This document shows positions 36,524 through 47,626 of a stretch of 64,000 bases of DNA, piece after piece. The stretch's first letter is position 1, and every line of letters begins with the position of its first letter. The stretch is from Neofusicoccum parvum (taxonomy: Eukaryota; Ascomycota; Dothideomycetes; Botryosphaeriales; Botryosphaeriaceae), in assembly GCA_020912385.1 (NCBI GenBank), contig CP087206.1, positions 1,984,001 to 2,048,000 of the forward strand. The letters are read 5' to 3'. The notes below the pieces were generated by a model, which worked only from the letters and a program-made list of their open reading frames with translations, did not search any database and was not told the origin of the DNA. A program made the translations under genes and the position numbers.

Positions 36524-36860
36524 CTAGCACGGCTGAGGCGTCCCAATGGGGAAATCCGAGTGTGCTCTGCAGACCTCTTGAAACTTCGCCTTTGACGCGT
36601 CCGACAAAGTGCAACAGGCAATGCCGCCGGCTCTTCCCCCACCCGGAGTTGAGCCAAGGCTGCCACCAGTAGCGCTGCATGCCTCGCTGGTATAATCATG
36701 AGTTTTGACGATGTTGTAATCTCCATCTTCCTGGACGGCACATTGGATCAGAAGACCTTGCGCGGTGCCCCTAAGGCTTAGTTAGCAAGTATATCTATAT
36801 AGGTAGGTGGCCGTTTTACAAGAAGAGCGCGACGCCGGCGAGTAAAGCGGGAAGTTGCAT
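36524..36860 (-). CDS. Small secreted cysteine-rich protein
   Basis: A 95-residue predicted secreted protein in two exons: 36820-36860 and 36524-36770. The intron (GTAAAA...CCTTAG) carries a GCTAAC branch site; an alternative acceptor six bases earlier in transcript order (CTAAG) also keeps frame. Splicing gives MQLPALLAGVALFLGTAQG, a textbook signal peptide, followed by a mature part with six cysteines including a CC pair (IACCTLSDASKAKF) and a final Cys at the C-terminus. A glycine-rich turn (STPGGGRAGG) lies in the middle. Exon 2 lacks an ATG, so it is easily missed. I recognise no family; size, Cys content and signal peptide are those of effector-like or antimicrobial-like secreted proteins, which is inference only. 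It lies tail to tail with the molybdoenzyme gene. Confidence 0.7.
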
Positions 36861-38124
36861 GATTGAGGTGTTGTTTATCTGCTGATCATTGTTAGCTCTC
36901 TTAGCTGCAGTGAGTCAAAAGATGAGTAGTAACCGCGATTTGAAGTACCACTTGGAGCGTTGTAGAACGACCCTCGAATGCATCCGGGATGTAAGTCTCC
37001 TTTATATTGTCGGAGCGGAAGGGCGGCTCAAGGCTGACTTGGAGGGTACAAAGCACCAAAAATTACGGAAACTCCGGATGTCGTACTAGAACATGTGTTG
37101 CGCCGCTCTACGGATCGTGCAGACTGTGCTGAGCAACTCGGATCCCTTTGACAGCAGAACACGGGCGCTCTGATCATCTTACTTGTTAGCTAGTCACAGT
37201 GTAGCCGAATACGCGAAGCTGTGAGGCTCATCGCTAAGGTTTTCTGGAAGGTGATCGGGCCGTCTACATCATGTTACAGATAATAAACCAGCAGTTTGGG
37301 ATCTTTCCGAGTCTTCGGTACATGAACTGGGCCACTTGAAGCATTCTGGAAACTGTCTGGAATGATTTATTGGTTGAAGGAAACTGCATTACTAGCCGTA
37401 AAGCAGGCATTCATCAAACCATTGGAGCCAGAGGATAATCTGTGGAATCTTGACGGTGAAAGTACACTAACCAAATTTAGTCGGAGCCGGATACAATTTT
37501 GTTGAGAAGCATCCCGGGTGAGATAATGGAAGGGTAACGTATGCACAGGCAGACAACGGTGATGACTCCGGCCGTACATGCTACATTATGATTCTCTGCG
37601 CCGCGTTGTAGCGTGAGTGAGGTTGAGGACTTCTTGTGCCGCCAAGACCGGTAAAGCAAGCACAGCTGGCCAAAGTCAGCCACAATTGAACCTGCGAGAA
37701 ACGCCTCAAACGCTCGAAACAAGCCTCAACCCCGCTAGTAAGACGCAAAAATACCATAGTAATGGCCAGTGACGAATCCCCAAGTATCTGCCCAGATCTC
37801 AGCCCTGTTTGTCAAACGCGGAAGGATGAGCGGGGTCGCCCGGCTAAACCTTACCGGGCAAGCCACGACGCTCTCGAACACGAACAACGCGGGAAAAGGC
37901 GGCGCCAAACTCTACCCTTCACTTGCTGATTGACGCGATAAGCTGTCATGGAGTCTGCGCAGGATGCCATGGCGCAACGACGGGTCCCGCTGTTGAAGAT
38001 GAAGCTGCTGAAGAGGGGATTTAAAGAGGTCGAGGGGCCGGGCTGGATCTGATCACGACCTACCAAACAATCTGATTTCATCAGTTCGTATCGGAAGGAA
38101 GTTTATACCTGAAGCAAGTGCACA
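36861..38124. other. Intergenic, 1.3 kb
   Basis: No gene supported between the small secreted protein and the NmrA-like gene. A plus-strand ATG frame at 36922 (23 residues ending at a GTAAGT donor-like site) has no recognisable continuation. Confidence 0.45.
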
Positions 38125-39147
38125 ATGTCCAAGCTGATCACCGTCTTCGGCGCCACGGGCAACCAGGGCGGCTCCGTCATCAAGCACATCCTCGCCGACG
38201 CCGCGCTGTCCAAGGAGTTCAAGATCCGCGGCATTACGCGGGACGTCTCAAAGCCCAACGCCCAAGCCCTCGCGAAGCAGGGTGTTGAGCTGAAGCCTGT
38301 GCGTCTCCGTCTGTTCCATCGCCGGCCTGCCGTTATCTGACGTGCTTCCTTAGGCCGACATGAGCTCCAAGCCCTCCCTCGCCTCCGCGCTCCAAGGCTC
38401 GCACACCGTCTTCCTGGTGACCAACTACTGGGAGACGGGCAAGCCGGAGGTGGAGCTGGCGCAGGGCAAGAACGTGGCGGATGTCGCGAAGGAGGTCGGC
38501 GTCCAGCACCTCATCTTCTCGACGCTGCTGCACGTGACCAAGGCCAGCGGAGGGAGGTTGAAGCACGTGCCGCACTTTGATGGGAAGGCGGAGATCGAGC
38601 AGTATATCCGGGACAGCGGGGTGCCGTGCTCTTTCTACCTGCCGGGCTACTTCATGTCGAACTACAAGGCGCAGCTGAACGAGGGGGATGACGGGGTCGT
38701 CACGCTGGCGTATCCGGTGAGCGAGAAGGCGAGGTTCCCGCTGGTTGATATTGCGGAGGATACCGGTGCGTCTTTCCCTCGTCCCGTGTTGAGACGACAC
38801 GTTCGCTTACCATTGACCTTGTAGGCAAATTCGTCAAGGCCATCATCAAGAACCGCGAGAAATTGCTCGGGGCCCAAGTCTTCGGCGCTGCGGGCTACTA
38901 CACACCGTCACAAATCCTGGCGGATTACGAGGAGGCCACGGGGAAGAAGACGCGGTTTGTGCAGGTGTCGAATGAGCAGTACAAGAAGTTCCTGCCCGAC
39001 CCAATTGCGGAGGAGATGCTGGAGAACCACCTGTTCATTGAGGACCCTGGGTACTACAACGGGGCGAGCTTGGACGAGAGCCTTGGGCTGCTGGAAGAGA
39101 AGCCGACGAGCTGGAAGGATTTTGTGGCCAAGACGTTCGTTCAATAG
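38125..39147 (+). CDS. NmrA-like NAD(P)-binding protein
   Basis: Atypical short-chain dehydrogenase/NmrA-family protein, 302 residues. Exons 38125-38298, 38354-38765 and 38825-39147; both donors are GTGCGT. The N-terminal Rossmann motif is VFGATGNQGGSV (GxxGxxG), with arginine in RGITRD suggesting NADP. Later landmarks are ALQGSHTVFLVTNYWE and GVQHLIFSTLLHVTKASGG; the catalytic Tyr of classical SDRs is absent, as expected for NmrA proteins, which act as redox sensors or co-regulators. The C-terminal lobe carries KFVKAIIKN and DYYTPSQ-type positions (GYYTPSQILADYEEATG). Substrate or partner unknown. Confidence 0.87.
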
Positions 39148-41342
39148 GGGCGGCTGTGGGACATTGGCCCACGGAGTGACCGGGTATTGTGCCACGTTTT
39201 TCAGTGGCTGGCAATCTATTCCTGATGAATGGAATGAAGTTGAAGTGTTTGTCTTCGGTGTTGTCACCGGTCAGGGTCTGTTACGCAGCAGTTAGGAGAT
39301 CAACCAGCCTCGTCCTCCACCATCTCCCCACATGCGGGCGGCCTGATGAGAGCCGCCACTTGCCTCCCGCCAATCCTGCGGGACTTCTCTCCGCTGGCGG
39401 CGCAGAAGGCTGGACCCTGAGCAGCAGTGATACATCTTACGGAAGGGTTTCGCGTCATTGGATTTGCGAGGTCCGGAAACGGCACGGCGGCAGTGTGAGC
39501 GTTGCTGTCGGGCATTGGTCGGCATTTGAGACGTGTCTGATTGGCAAGATATTGTTAGAAAATCAAAGCGGCTAGAGAAGCAGCTGCAAGGCTGGCATTG
39601 CGAATGCAGCATCGGCCAGTCGGCTGCTGACGACGGTGGTGGTTGCAGTTTGAGTGTGGCTGTGGGCAGTAGTGCGCCCGGAAAGGCAGCGCTAGGCGTG
39701 CAGCGGTAGGCCCGCGCTGGCCGGCCCCAGCAGCGGGCGGCGGGTTGGCCAACAGCTGGCAGCGATGCTGTGGTCGAGGTTGAGGAAGGGATGGATCCCA
39801 GGCGGGCAGGGAGGCGTGGTGTGGAGAAGCGCGAGGCTGGGCGCTGTGCTGTTCCTTGAAAAGCAGGACTGAGGTGGGTGTGATGCGGTCATGGCAGCGC
39901 GGTCGCACTGACTCGGTGGGGCTGCGGTTTCGATGCTCGTCGCAGAGCTGGCCGCTGGAGTCGCGCCGGGTAGCAGAGTGCGTCACAGGCCCGATGGAGC
40001 AGGCTTCCAGGCGGCATTGGGGCTTCTTTTTCTGCTGGCGCAACGGCGGGCAGAATGTTCGTCACAGGAGGCTGGCGGTGGTGCAGCTTCTGCATGATCG
40101 CGGGCGGCGGCCGGCTACTGTTAGGCGTCCGGGCGCGGTGGGGCGGCAGATCAGCGACGGTTGACGGTGAGAGCGCCGCATCCCGCTAAACTCCGGTCAG
40201 CGCCCAAACTCCGCCGTCGCGGCATGCGCGCAGCCGCCAATTTGCATTGTTGCGCGGTGGAAATGCAGCATCGCGCTCGCGTGGGTAAAATGGCATTTGT
40301 TGTTCTGGTGGCGTTCTTCGCGGAGATGAGCAGACGCAGGGGAGCCCGGCACGCGGCACGCCACACCAAGCATCAGCTCGCCGGCAGCTGCCATGCTTTC
40401 GGGCGGCTCACGGACGCCCGTCACCTAATTACCTTGTTTGCGACCACAGTGCGCCGCCCAGACGAGCCGCATTTTCCGATGCACTGCCGGCTTGCCATCT
40501 TGGCCGCCTCCTGTCCACCAGCAGCGGCCGCCAGCGTGCGCGCGCCGAGCAGCCCAGACACGGCGGCGCGGCAGGCGAGGGCGGCGCCGTTTCACGCGCT
40601 TCGCACACAGCAGCCCGCGGAATGCGGTGCGCTGCCTGTGACATCAGTCGTCGCTGCGCGGGCGGCCTGAGCGCGCAGGCGGTGGGCGATTTTTGGCTGC
40701 AGGCGGGCGCGTGCGCTGCGCGTCCCCGGAGCCAAGCTCTGCACCATTGCGCTATCGCGAGCTACCGATCGCCCGGCGCGCTGCGGCGCTGGCGTTAAGC
40801 ATCTTTTGTGCTCGAGGCCAGCGGCGAGATCAGGATGTGCGCGCCTGCAGCACCAAAGCAGCAAGCGGCCGGCGCTCCAGGGCGCCATGCTGCTAAGAGG
40901 CACGGCGGCTCAGCGAGGGAGCGCCATGCCTGGCGTTTGCTGCCGTGAGCTGTCAGCCACAGGCTGGCGACACGCGTCGCAGCCAATCCATCACGTCACT
41001 CTGCGCGCTTCCAGGCGCAAGGAAGCGGCGTCGAGAGCAGGAGCCGCTATGCCGCCGCCGCTTCACTGTCCCTCCCGCAACCCGCGCTAGCGGCACCCCC
41101 AGCCCCCGTGGCCCTGTTCTTCTTTTATCTGCTGCCGCCGCTGCCTGTGTGCCTCGACTGCTGCTGCTCCCTATCCCCGTCCTGCTCCTCCCACGCACCG
41201 CGCCTTCCTTCCGGTGCGCGCCCCAGACTGCCGCTCGCTCAGTCAGTCTCGCGTCGTAGTAATCCCGCCAAATAATTCACCCCCGGAGCCTCACTCTCCT
41301 TGTTTTCTGCCGGCAGATTTTAGGACAACAGCCTCATTAACC
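39148..41342. other. GC-rich non-coding block, 2.2 kb
   Basis: No gene supported. From about 39590 to 41260 the DNA is strikingly rich in GC words such as GCAGC, GGCGG and CGCGC. Long open frames occur on both strands only because stop codons are scarce; none has a recognisable protein, and frames on opposite strands are equally long. The last part (41100-41342) is pyrimidine-rich and is the likely core promoter and leader of the GH79 gene. Confidence 0.55.
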
Positions 41343-43253
41343 ATGCTACCACCCTTAGCCCGCCTGGCCGGCGCCCTCTCGCTCGGCGCCGCCTTTGCGA
41401 ATGCCCAGTCTTCGTTCACCGTCACGGCCACCGCGAAAGCCGCCAGTGCCAGTGGTGTTTCCAAGTACATCCCGCCCGAGTATGCTGGTTTTGGTGAGTG
41501 GCCTCCACGAGAGCTTGCAGCGCGTCCACACTAACAGCAACCAGGCATTGAGCCGTCCAACCTGTTCTCCTTCACCGGAGGCGCGGAAACGAACCAGTTC
41601 ACCATCAACCTCATGGAAAACCTGGCCAACTACACGGGCAAGCCGGGCGCCATCCGCCTTGGCGGCAACACCCAGGACTACTTTCTCTACCAGGAGTCCA
41701 TGACCCAGTACATCATCCAGACGAACAAGAACTCTGTTGGCCAGGGTGCCATTGCTAGCGACTCGGACATCATTGGCCCCGGCTACTTTGAGGCTGTGAG
41801 CAGGTTCCCCAAGGGCACTCCCATCACTTTTGGCCTGAACCTGGCCTACGAGGAGGACGACTACCTTGACCAGATTACGCTCATGGCTTCGGCTGCCCTG
41901 AACAACCTGTCAAACGTTGAATTGATCTCGTTCGAGATTGGCAATGAGCCCGACCTGTACCTTGAGAACGGCTTCCGCACCGGCGCCTGGGACGGCTCGA
42001 CCTACGTCGATCAGTGGACTACGCGCGCCAAGGCTGTGTACGAGCGCGTTCTGAAGGCTGCCGACTTGCCTATCAACTTCTTCGAGGGCCCTTGCACCGC
42101 CAGCACCATTGGCACGACCTTCGAAATTGACATGCTCGTCGACAACGGCATCCAGACGGCCGTTGAGAACTCCAACAAGCCGTACCTGAAGGCCTGGAAC
42201 CAGCACGACTACCTCTACTTCATCGACGTCTCCACCTTCGCCATCACGGTGAATTGGATGATGGACCTCGACAACACCGTGTCCCAGTTCGAGTACTGGG
42301 CCTCGCAGATCAAGATTGCCCTCGACACTGGTCTGCCGTACCAGCTGCGCGAGATGCAGAGCGTTGGCCCGGTCGGTCTTGCCGGAGTCAGCGACACCTT
42401 TGGCGCTGCCCTGTGGAACCTGAACTTCTTCCTTTACGGAGCCACTCTCAACATGTCCTCTGTGCAGATGCACATGACCGACAATTCATTTGCCGCTCCG
42501 TGGCAGCCCATTCAGCGTAACGGTGTCGCCAAGAATGTTCGCCCTGTGTACTACGCATACGCCGCCATGGCTCAGTTCATCGGCTCTGGCAACGGAACCA
42601 CCCAGATTGCGTCCCTTTCCAACGACAATGTCCCTAGCGGCTACAAGAGCAACGTGCGCCAATATGCTGGCTATGGTGGCGGCGAGCTGACATCGTACAT
42701 CATTATCAACTCGATGCAGAAGAACGCGACCGAGGATAAGAACACCTTGGACATCACGATCAACGTCGGCAGTGACTTCAACGGACAGAACCTTTACCTT
42801 TCGTACCTGACCGCAGACGGCGCCGACTCTACCACTGGCACAACTTGGAACGGAATGCAATACTCCGACGACGACGGCAAGGCCACGACCGTCAACGACA
42901 CCGCTCAGTCCGTCAAGATCAGCAACGGCAGGGCCACCGTGTCCGTCCGTGATTCCCAGGCTCTCATCGCCTACATCGGCGCGCAGCTGGGAACCAACGC
43001 TGTGACCCTCAACGGCACTACGGTCAACAGGGGGGACTCAAACAGCGCGTCTTCGTCTTCTTCCAGCGGATCAACCACCGCCACCATTGCCGCCATTGCT
43101 TCGACTTCTCTTGCTCTTGCAAGCAGCATCACCGGATCTGCCGCAACATCGACCGCCACGAGCGGTGCCGCAAGAGCTGGGGAGAGAGGATGGGGATTGA
43201 CCCTGCTCATGGGCTTCACCGTCTTCGCCATTGCTACTTATCACGCCTGGTAA
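41343..43253 (+). CDS. GH79 beta-glucuronidase-like glycosidase, GPI-anchored
   Basis: Glycoside hydrolase of family GH79 (endo/exo-beta-glucuronidase group), 619 residues. Exons 41343-41493 and 41545-43253 (51-nt intron, donor GTGAGT). A signal peptide (MLPPLARLAGALSLGAAFANA) precedes the (beta/alpha)8 domain: GAIRLGGNTQDYF near the start, acid/base Glu in FEIGNEPDLY (about residue 184), and the nucleophile Glu most likely in YQLREMQSVG (about residue 319). A C-terminal beta domain follows. The tail is Ser-rich (SASSSSSSGSTT), then hydrophobic (GLTLLMGFTVFAIATYHAW), which is a GPI-anchor signal, so the enzyme is probably wall- or membrane-bound. It should act on glucuronic-acid-bearing polysaccharide or arabinogalactan side chains. 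Confidence 0.9.
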
Positions 43254-44621
43254 ACAAAATATTTTCTCCTATTTTCCCACCTTACTACTTGATTCTCATT
43301 TTCCTTCTCCGCATTAGTCCCCGGCGTTCGGCAGCTTTGCATGGATGAGTTCATGAAACGGATATGGTCTCGGCTTCGGCATGTAGCTTGCGCGGCTTCA
43401 GCAAGCAGGATTTCTAGAGCACACGGTCACAGGTTGTTTTGCATCAGCGACGGGTCTCCTTTTACGGGCATGCGAATTTCGTCATTGCTTTTTCGACAGC
43501 AAGAGATCCCCCTCCTGCCGTCTGCGTGTAGATGGCTTGCTTTCTTCTTCCTGCCTTTCTCATATTGGGGGCAGGGGGAGTCACGACGGAAGGCAATGGT
43601 CAACACCCAGGCTCCTCCACCTACGGAGGGTAATACATATAGGCTGCATGGGTGGTAGCAGCTGGGGGAAAGAGGGTACTTTGCATACGAGACGGGGCGG
43701 AGAAAAACTGCGACATAGGACGAGAGTTACGAGTCTTGGCTAGATATGAAAGAGGTCGCGAGACCTTCTTCATCGCTTTCTATTCGCAGAGCTGATTAAT
43801 GTTAATTCCACCGGCATAATAATTTCCACGTCTCCATCAAATCACGTTTTCCTCTGAAGCCACTGCTCCCCAGCCTGTCAGACAAGCGCGCAAGTGATGA
43901 CGCGGTTAACCCACGCGTCCACCGCCTTGGAAAACAGTCCTGAGGCTGCTGCTGTGGCGGCGCCCACGCTACGCTTCACCCACACGTCGGGCAGGGATGC
44001 ATGGTGTTGCGGATCACGCAGGGATTCCAAACACGGCCCCCGGACCAGCTAGCCTGGGCGGTTAACCGGACGTCACGGCTGCCTACCATGCCCTCCACGC
44101 CGTCGTCCCGGCAGCACGCTCTTTCTGCGCGGCCAACGACGAGCTGGAGGCCAGGCCAAGCGTTGACCAGCGGCGGGAAGCAAGGCCGAGACGGCGCCTG
44201 ATGCGTCGGCCGCCGCTCGCCTGCGATTTCCGACAGGGATGGAGGGGGTTGATGGCCGTTGTGGATCTTTTGTGGAGCGGCAGGCTGTACCTGCGTCAGG
44301 CCCCGGTGCGGGCGTTGCACTGCTTCTGCGGCTTGGTTGCGGGAGGCGGAGCAAGGGATTGGGGGGATCGGCGGCGCTGCTCCGTTGCGAGGTCGTGGGC
44401 GGTTGTTCGGACGGGAGTGGCTCGTCTGGCGTGTTTTGAGCGGGTTTCTTTTGCTTCTGCAGTGGTCTTGCTGATGGGGTAAGGCTTTCGTGATTCCAAG
44501 TTGTCCTCTATCGGCAAGTTTGTCTGTCTGGGATCACGGTCAGAGCTATGAAGCTTTTCCTGGGTGATTTTGAAAAACATCATTCGTCTAGATTATACGG
44601 AGCAGCGTCACGCCAGCACTG
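43254..44621. other. Intergenic between convergent genes
   Basis: No gene recognised. The part from about 43900 to 44430 is GC-rich and gives long but meaningless frames on both strands, like the block upstream of the GH79 gene. Confidence 0.5.
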
Positions 44622-45205
44622 CTACAGTCCAGCCTTCACTGGCTCTGGGAGATAGGCCTCCACGGTAATTTCAATGTGAAGGGCGGGGTGAAGAAGGGAA
44701 GCAACACCGATACCGGTCCAAGCTGGCTTCGTATTCTTGAGATACTTCCTCGCCGTGGCTAGGACGGCGTCAATCAGCCCAGGCGTGGAAATCTCAAACG
44801 TGGTTATCTGCGGGTGAAGTCAAAACCTTTGCCGGGGGACTGAGCAGCGCCAATGCCGGCTTACCTTGTAAACGTATTCCCATGCGTCATCGCCCAGACC
44901 AGCGGCTTGCAAGGCTCGTTCAACGTGGTCGAAGGCTTCCTCAACTTCGGCGGTGAGGTCACTTGGTACTGTGCCGTCGTCTTTAAAGCCGACTTGTCCA
45001 CCAACAACGACTGTTCTCGAGTTGGGTGGGATGATCACTGCGTGTGAAAGACCGAACCCGGCGGCTGCTTCCTCGCCTGCATTTTGACGACTTGTCAGCT
45101 TCGCTTTAACTTCTGGAGTTGTAATTCTGCAGTACCTGGACCGGGCCAGTTCCGAAAGCTGAAGCCATGGGTGCAAAGCTTGGAACTCTCATCGACTAGA
45201 ACCAT
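44622..45205 (-). CDS. RidA/YjgF-family imine deaminase
   Basis: Small RidA-like protein, 155 residues, that probably hydrolyses reactive enamines/imines. Three exons: 45136-45205, 44865-45076 and 44622-44807; introns of 59 and 57 nt join NWPGPG|EEAAA and EYVYK|ITTFEIS. Family landmarks: SHAVIIPPNSRTVVVGGQVGF, EEAFDHVERALQAAGLGDDAWEYVYK and the C-terminal HPALHIEITVEAYL, although the Arg of the bacterial catalytic IEIEAVA segment is not obvious. RidA proteins clear imines made by amino-acid and amine oxidases, which fits the flavin amine oxidase gene 7 kb away. Function in this locus is inference. Confidence 0.85.
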
Positions 45206-45552
45206 TTTGGGGCAGCTTTTGATCACTTTAAACAAAAAAGGACCATTTGCAGAGGTTCAGTGCGTGCGCACTGTGGGGATTTATCAACGCATCAAACATG
45301 GCTCGCGTTACTCCAAAGCTATTCGGCAACTGTACAGACGGAGAAAAAACAATACAGGACAATTTCGACAGGAGAATCACGCGGAGATGGACAATCACTC
45401 CTGCGGTGGCTGATGACATAGCCGGCGGACTAATTTCTGATTGGCCAACGCGACCTGACTGCGAAGATAAGCAACACAACGACACCAACCACCACAGCGC
45501 CATACACACAACGCCAGACCAGCACACCCGAGCGCTCCACGATCCACCCCGC
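45206..45552. other. Intergenic
   Basis: Holds the RidA promoter and the 3' flank of the leftward regulator gene; no gene seen. Confidence 0.5.
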
Positions 45553-47283
45553 TCACACCAACGGCACCAAACTCCCCCCCTCCCCACCCCCCCTCACCAC
45601 ATCCATCCAACTCCCACCCTCCGCCCCCCCATCCCTCCGCCTCCAAAACTCCAGCACAACCCGCTCCCCCGCCCTGCTGTTATCCAGCCCCAGCCCATGC
45701 AGCGCCCGCCACTTCCCCCGCAGCAGCTGCCGCACCTCCGCCCCCTCCGCCTCCGCCCCCACCACCACCAGCGCCCACCCCAGGTTCGACAAAGGCCCCG
45801 ACGCGTCGTGCACGCCCTGCAGCAGCCGCAGCGCCGCGCCCAGCGACGCGCCCGCCCGGGCGGAGAGCGGCGCAGAGCTGCCGTAGGCCACCCGCTCCAC
45901 GTGGATGTGCAGCGCGTGCCGGAATATCTCGGCGGCGGCGAGCGCGGCGGCGGGCGCGGGGGGAGAGGGCGTGGGCGCGCCGCACGTGATGGCGAGAGGG
46001 AGGGCGGCGTGCGGCGGCGGCGTGGCGGCCGTGATGTCGGCTTGGAGGAGGGCGGCGCGGCGGTGGAGCTCGGCGGTGTGCGCGGTGCGGGTGGTGGTGG
46101 GCGGGGGGTGGCGCGCGTAGCTGGAGAGCTGGGCGGCTTTGAGCTGCGAGCGGTTAGGGGCGGCGAGGTGGTTGGGGTGGGCGGGGGCGCGGACCATGAG
46201 TTTGGGGAGGAGGACGGAGCAGCCCTGGTTTTGGGGTTAGGTTTGGAGGGTTGGCGTGGGAGGGAGGCGTACGAAGAAGGGGTCTATGGCGTGGGTGTGG
46301 CCTACGTCGAGCCAAGGCTCGATCTCGGGTAAGAGGCACTCTCCTATGTTCATGGCCATTTGTGTCTCGATCATGGCAATCCAGGTTTTGAAGAATGGGT
46401 GAAGCTTTGAAGTGTCACGTTGGGAGCGTATCCACCCTGCTATCCCGCGGTAGTGGATCTTCCAGTTTTTTGACCCATTGAATACCTGGCGTGGGCTCAG
46501 CGTAATGCTCTCATAGGAATGTGACTGGGTTTCTTACCTCATAAGACGTCATACACAGCATGGTTGCAAGTGTTTGTTCTCCTTTGGCTGCCTCCGGAGC
46601 TTGAAGCTGTCTTTGAAGGTGCCGCACGGCCTTCCGTAGATACTTTTTAGACTCAGTGTCTTCTCTTTTAAGCCACTTGCTGCGATGGCTGGCTGCTACG
46701 GCTAGCATGGAGTTAAGAAGTCCTGAGTTATCGAGGGCCATGGCTACCAACATACGGTATCCGTTGTCTTGATAGTCAATGGCGAGGGCTATTCTGGCTA
46801 TCTCTTCTGCATTGCGTGAGCGTAGTTCCTGGGGTGGGCATCAGACAAAGCTACCTGTCCAATGATGAAGCAGTAAGCGCTCGGCAGCGGCAAACTGGAG
46901 GGGATCCACGTGTCTCGGAAGGGAAGTGGAGCAGATTGCTGGGAGACAAGCATAAGCGGGAATGGCAAACGCCTGAAATTACCTCGATGCACTCACGGCT
47001 TTCCCTCTTCCGTCTTTCCGATGCACGGCGAGCATGACTGGCCACCATGTCCGGCCATCGGACGCGGACGCCGTAGCCCGCGCATGTTGAACCAGTCAAA
47101 ATGCATGTGGAGCAGCCTTGAGCATCGACTATCAGTTACAGATGGCTGCGTCAAAGGTGCGATTCTGGTACCTGGAAGAGACTCATCACAGGTCAGCCCC
47201 CGCTCAGCGCACGTCCAGCACGCCCCACTGCTCTCCGCAATGCAAGCGGCTGGAAAGCTCAGCTCTACACCCAGCGTGGACAT
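45553..47283 (-). CDS. Zn2Cys6 transcription factor
   Basis: Fungal regulator, about 478 residues. Modelled exons: 47172-47283, 46997-47116, 46910-46938, 46538-46828, 46273-46485, 45553-46224. The Zn2Cys6 cluster is rebuilt exactly across intron 1 (CWTCAERGLTC...|GCSTC...C, spacing C2C6C6C2C6C). The rest is the fungal-specific factor domain 2 type (VAMALDNSGLLNSMLAVAASH; NWKIHYRGIAGWI; GCSVLLPKL; ALHIHVERVAY). The last exon is extremely GC-rich. Exon 3 and its borders are weak: the intron at 46829-46909 keeps the frame, but the DNA it removes reads DPLQFAAAERLLLHHW, which looks coding. Divergent from another regulator over 343 bp and next to the amine-oxidase gene group, so it may control it. 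Confidence 0.72.
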
Positions 47284-47626
47284 ATCCAAAACACAGAATG
47301 GCAGTCTTGGGATGCAGAGGAGTCGGTGCGGGGTGGCGGGCTTTTGCGGAGGTTTACGCGGCAGCGCTTCCGTCCGGCTTATCGATGTGTGCCAGATAAG
47401 CTGGTGTTTTATCAGTAGGTGGGAGGAGCGGAATTGTCGCCATGATCCCTGCCGCTCAGGACGAGGCTTATATGTACCCCGCATTCCCGCGTGCCTATTT
47501 CGTCTGTCCCTTTCCCATTCGGCTCTTATCCGATTATACGAATGCTCGGATCACGCGGACCCCGAAGTGAACCTGGCTGAGCATCGTTCTTGACCAGAAC
47601 CCTTCGAACTTGCTTCCCGGCCCAAA
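47284..47626. promoter_or_regulatory. Bidirectional promoter of two regulators
   Basis: 343 bp between two divergent Zn2Cys6 regulator genes. It has CCG/CGG half sites (for example TCCGGC near 47372 and CGGACCCCG near 47556) but no perfect palindrome of the CCGCGG kind. Confidence 0.5.

Noticed and set aside
39555..40670. Several 100-170 codon frames on both strands
   Set aside because: Low stop density in GC-rich DNA; no start context, family match or consistent strand.
45247..46332. Plus-strand 361-codon frame, Pro/Arg-rich
   Set aside because: Antisense to the last exons of the Zn2Cys6 regulator, which has the recognisable domain.
46829..46854. 26-nt intron in the leftward regulator
   Set aside because: Has GT-AG ends and a branch-like CTGAT, but does not keep the frame and is too short.
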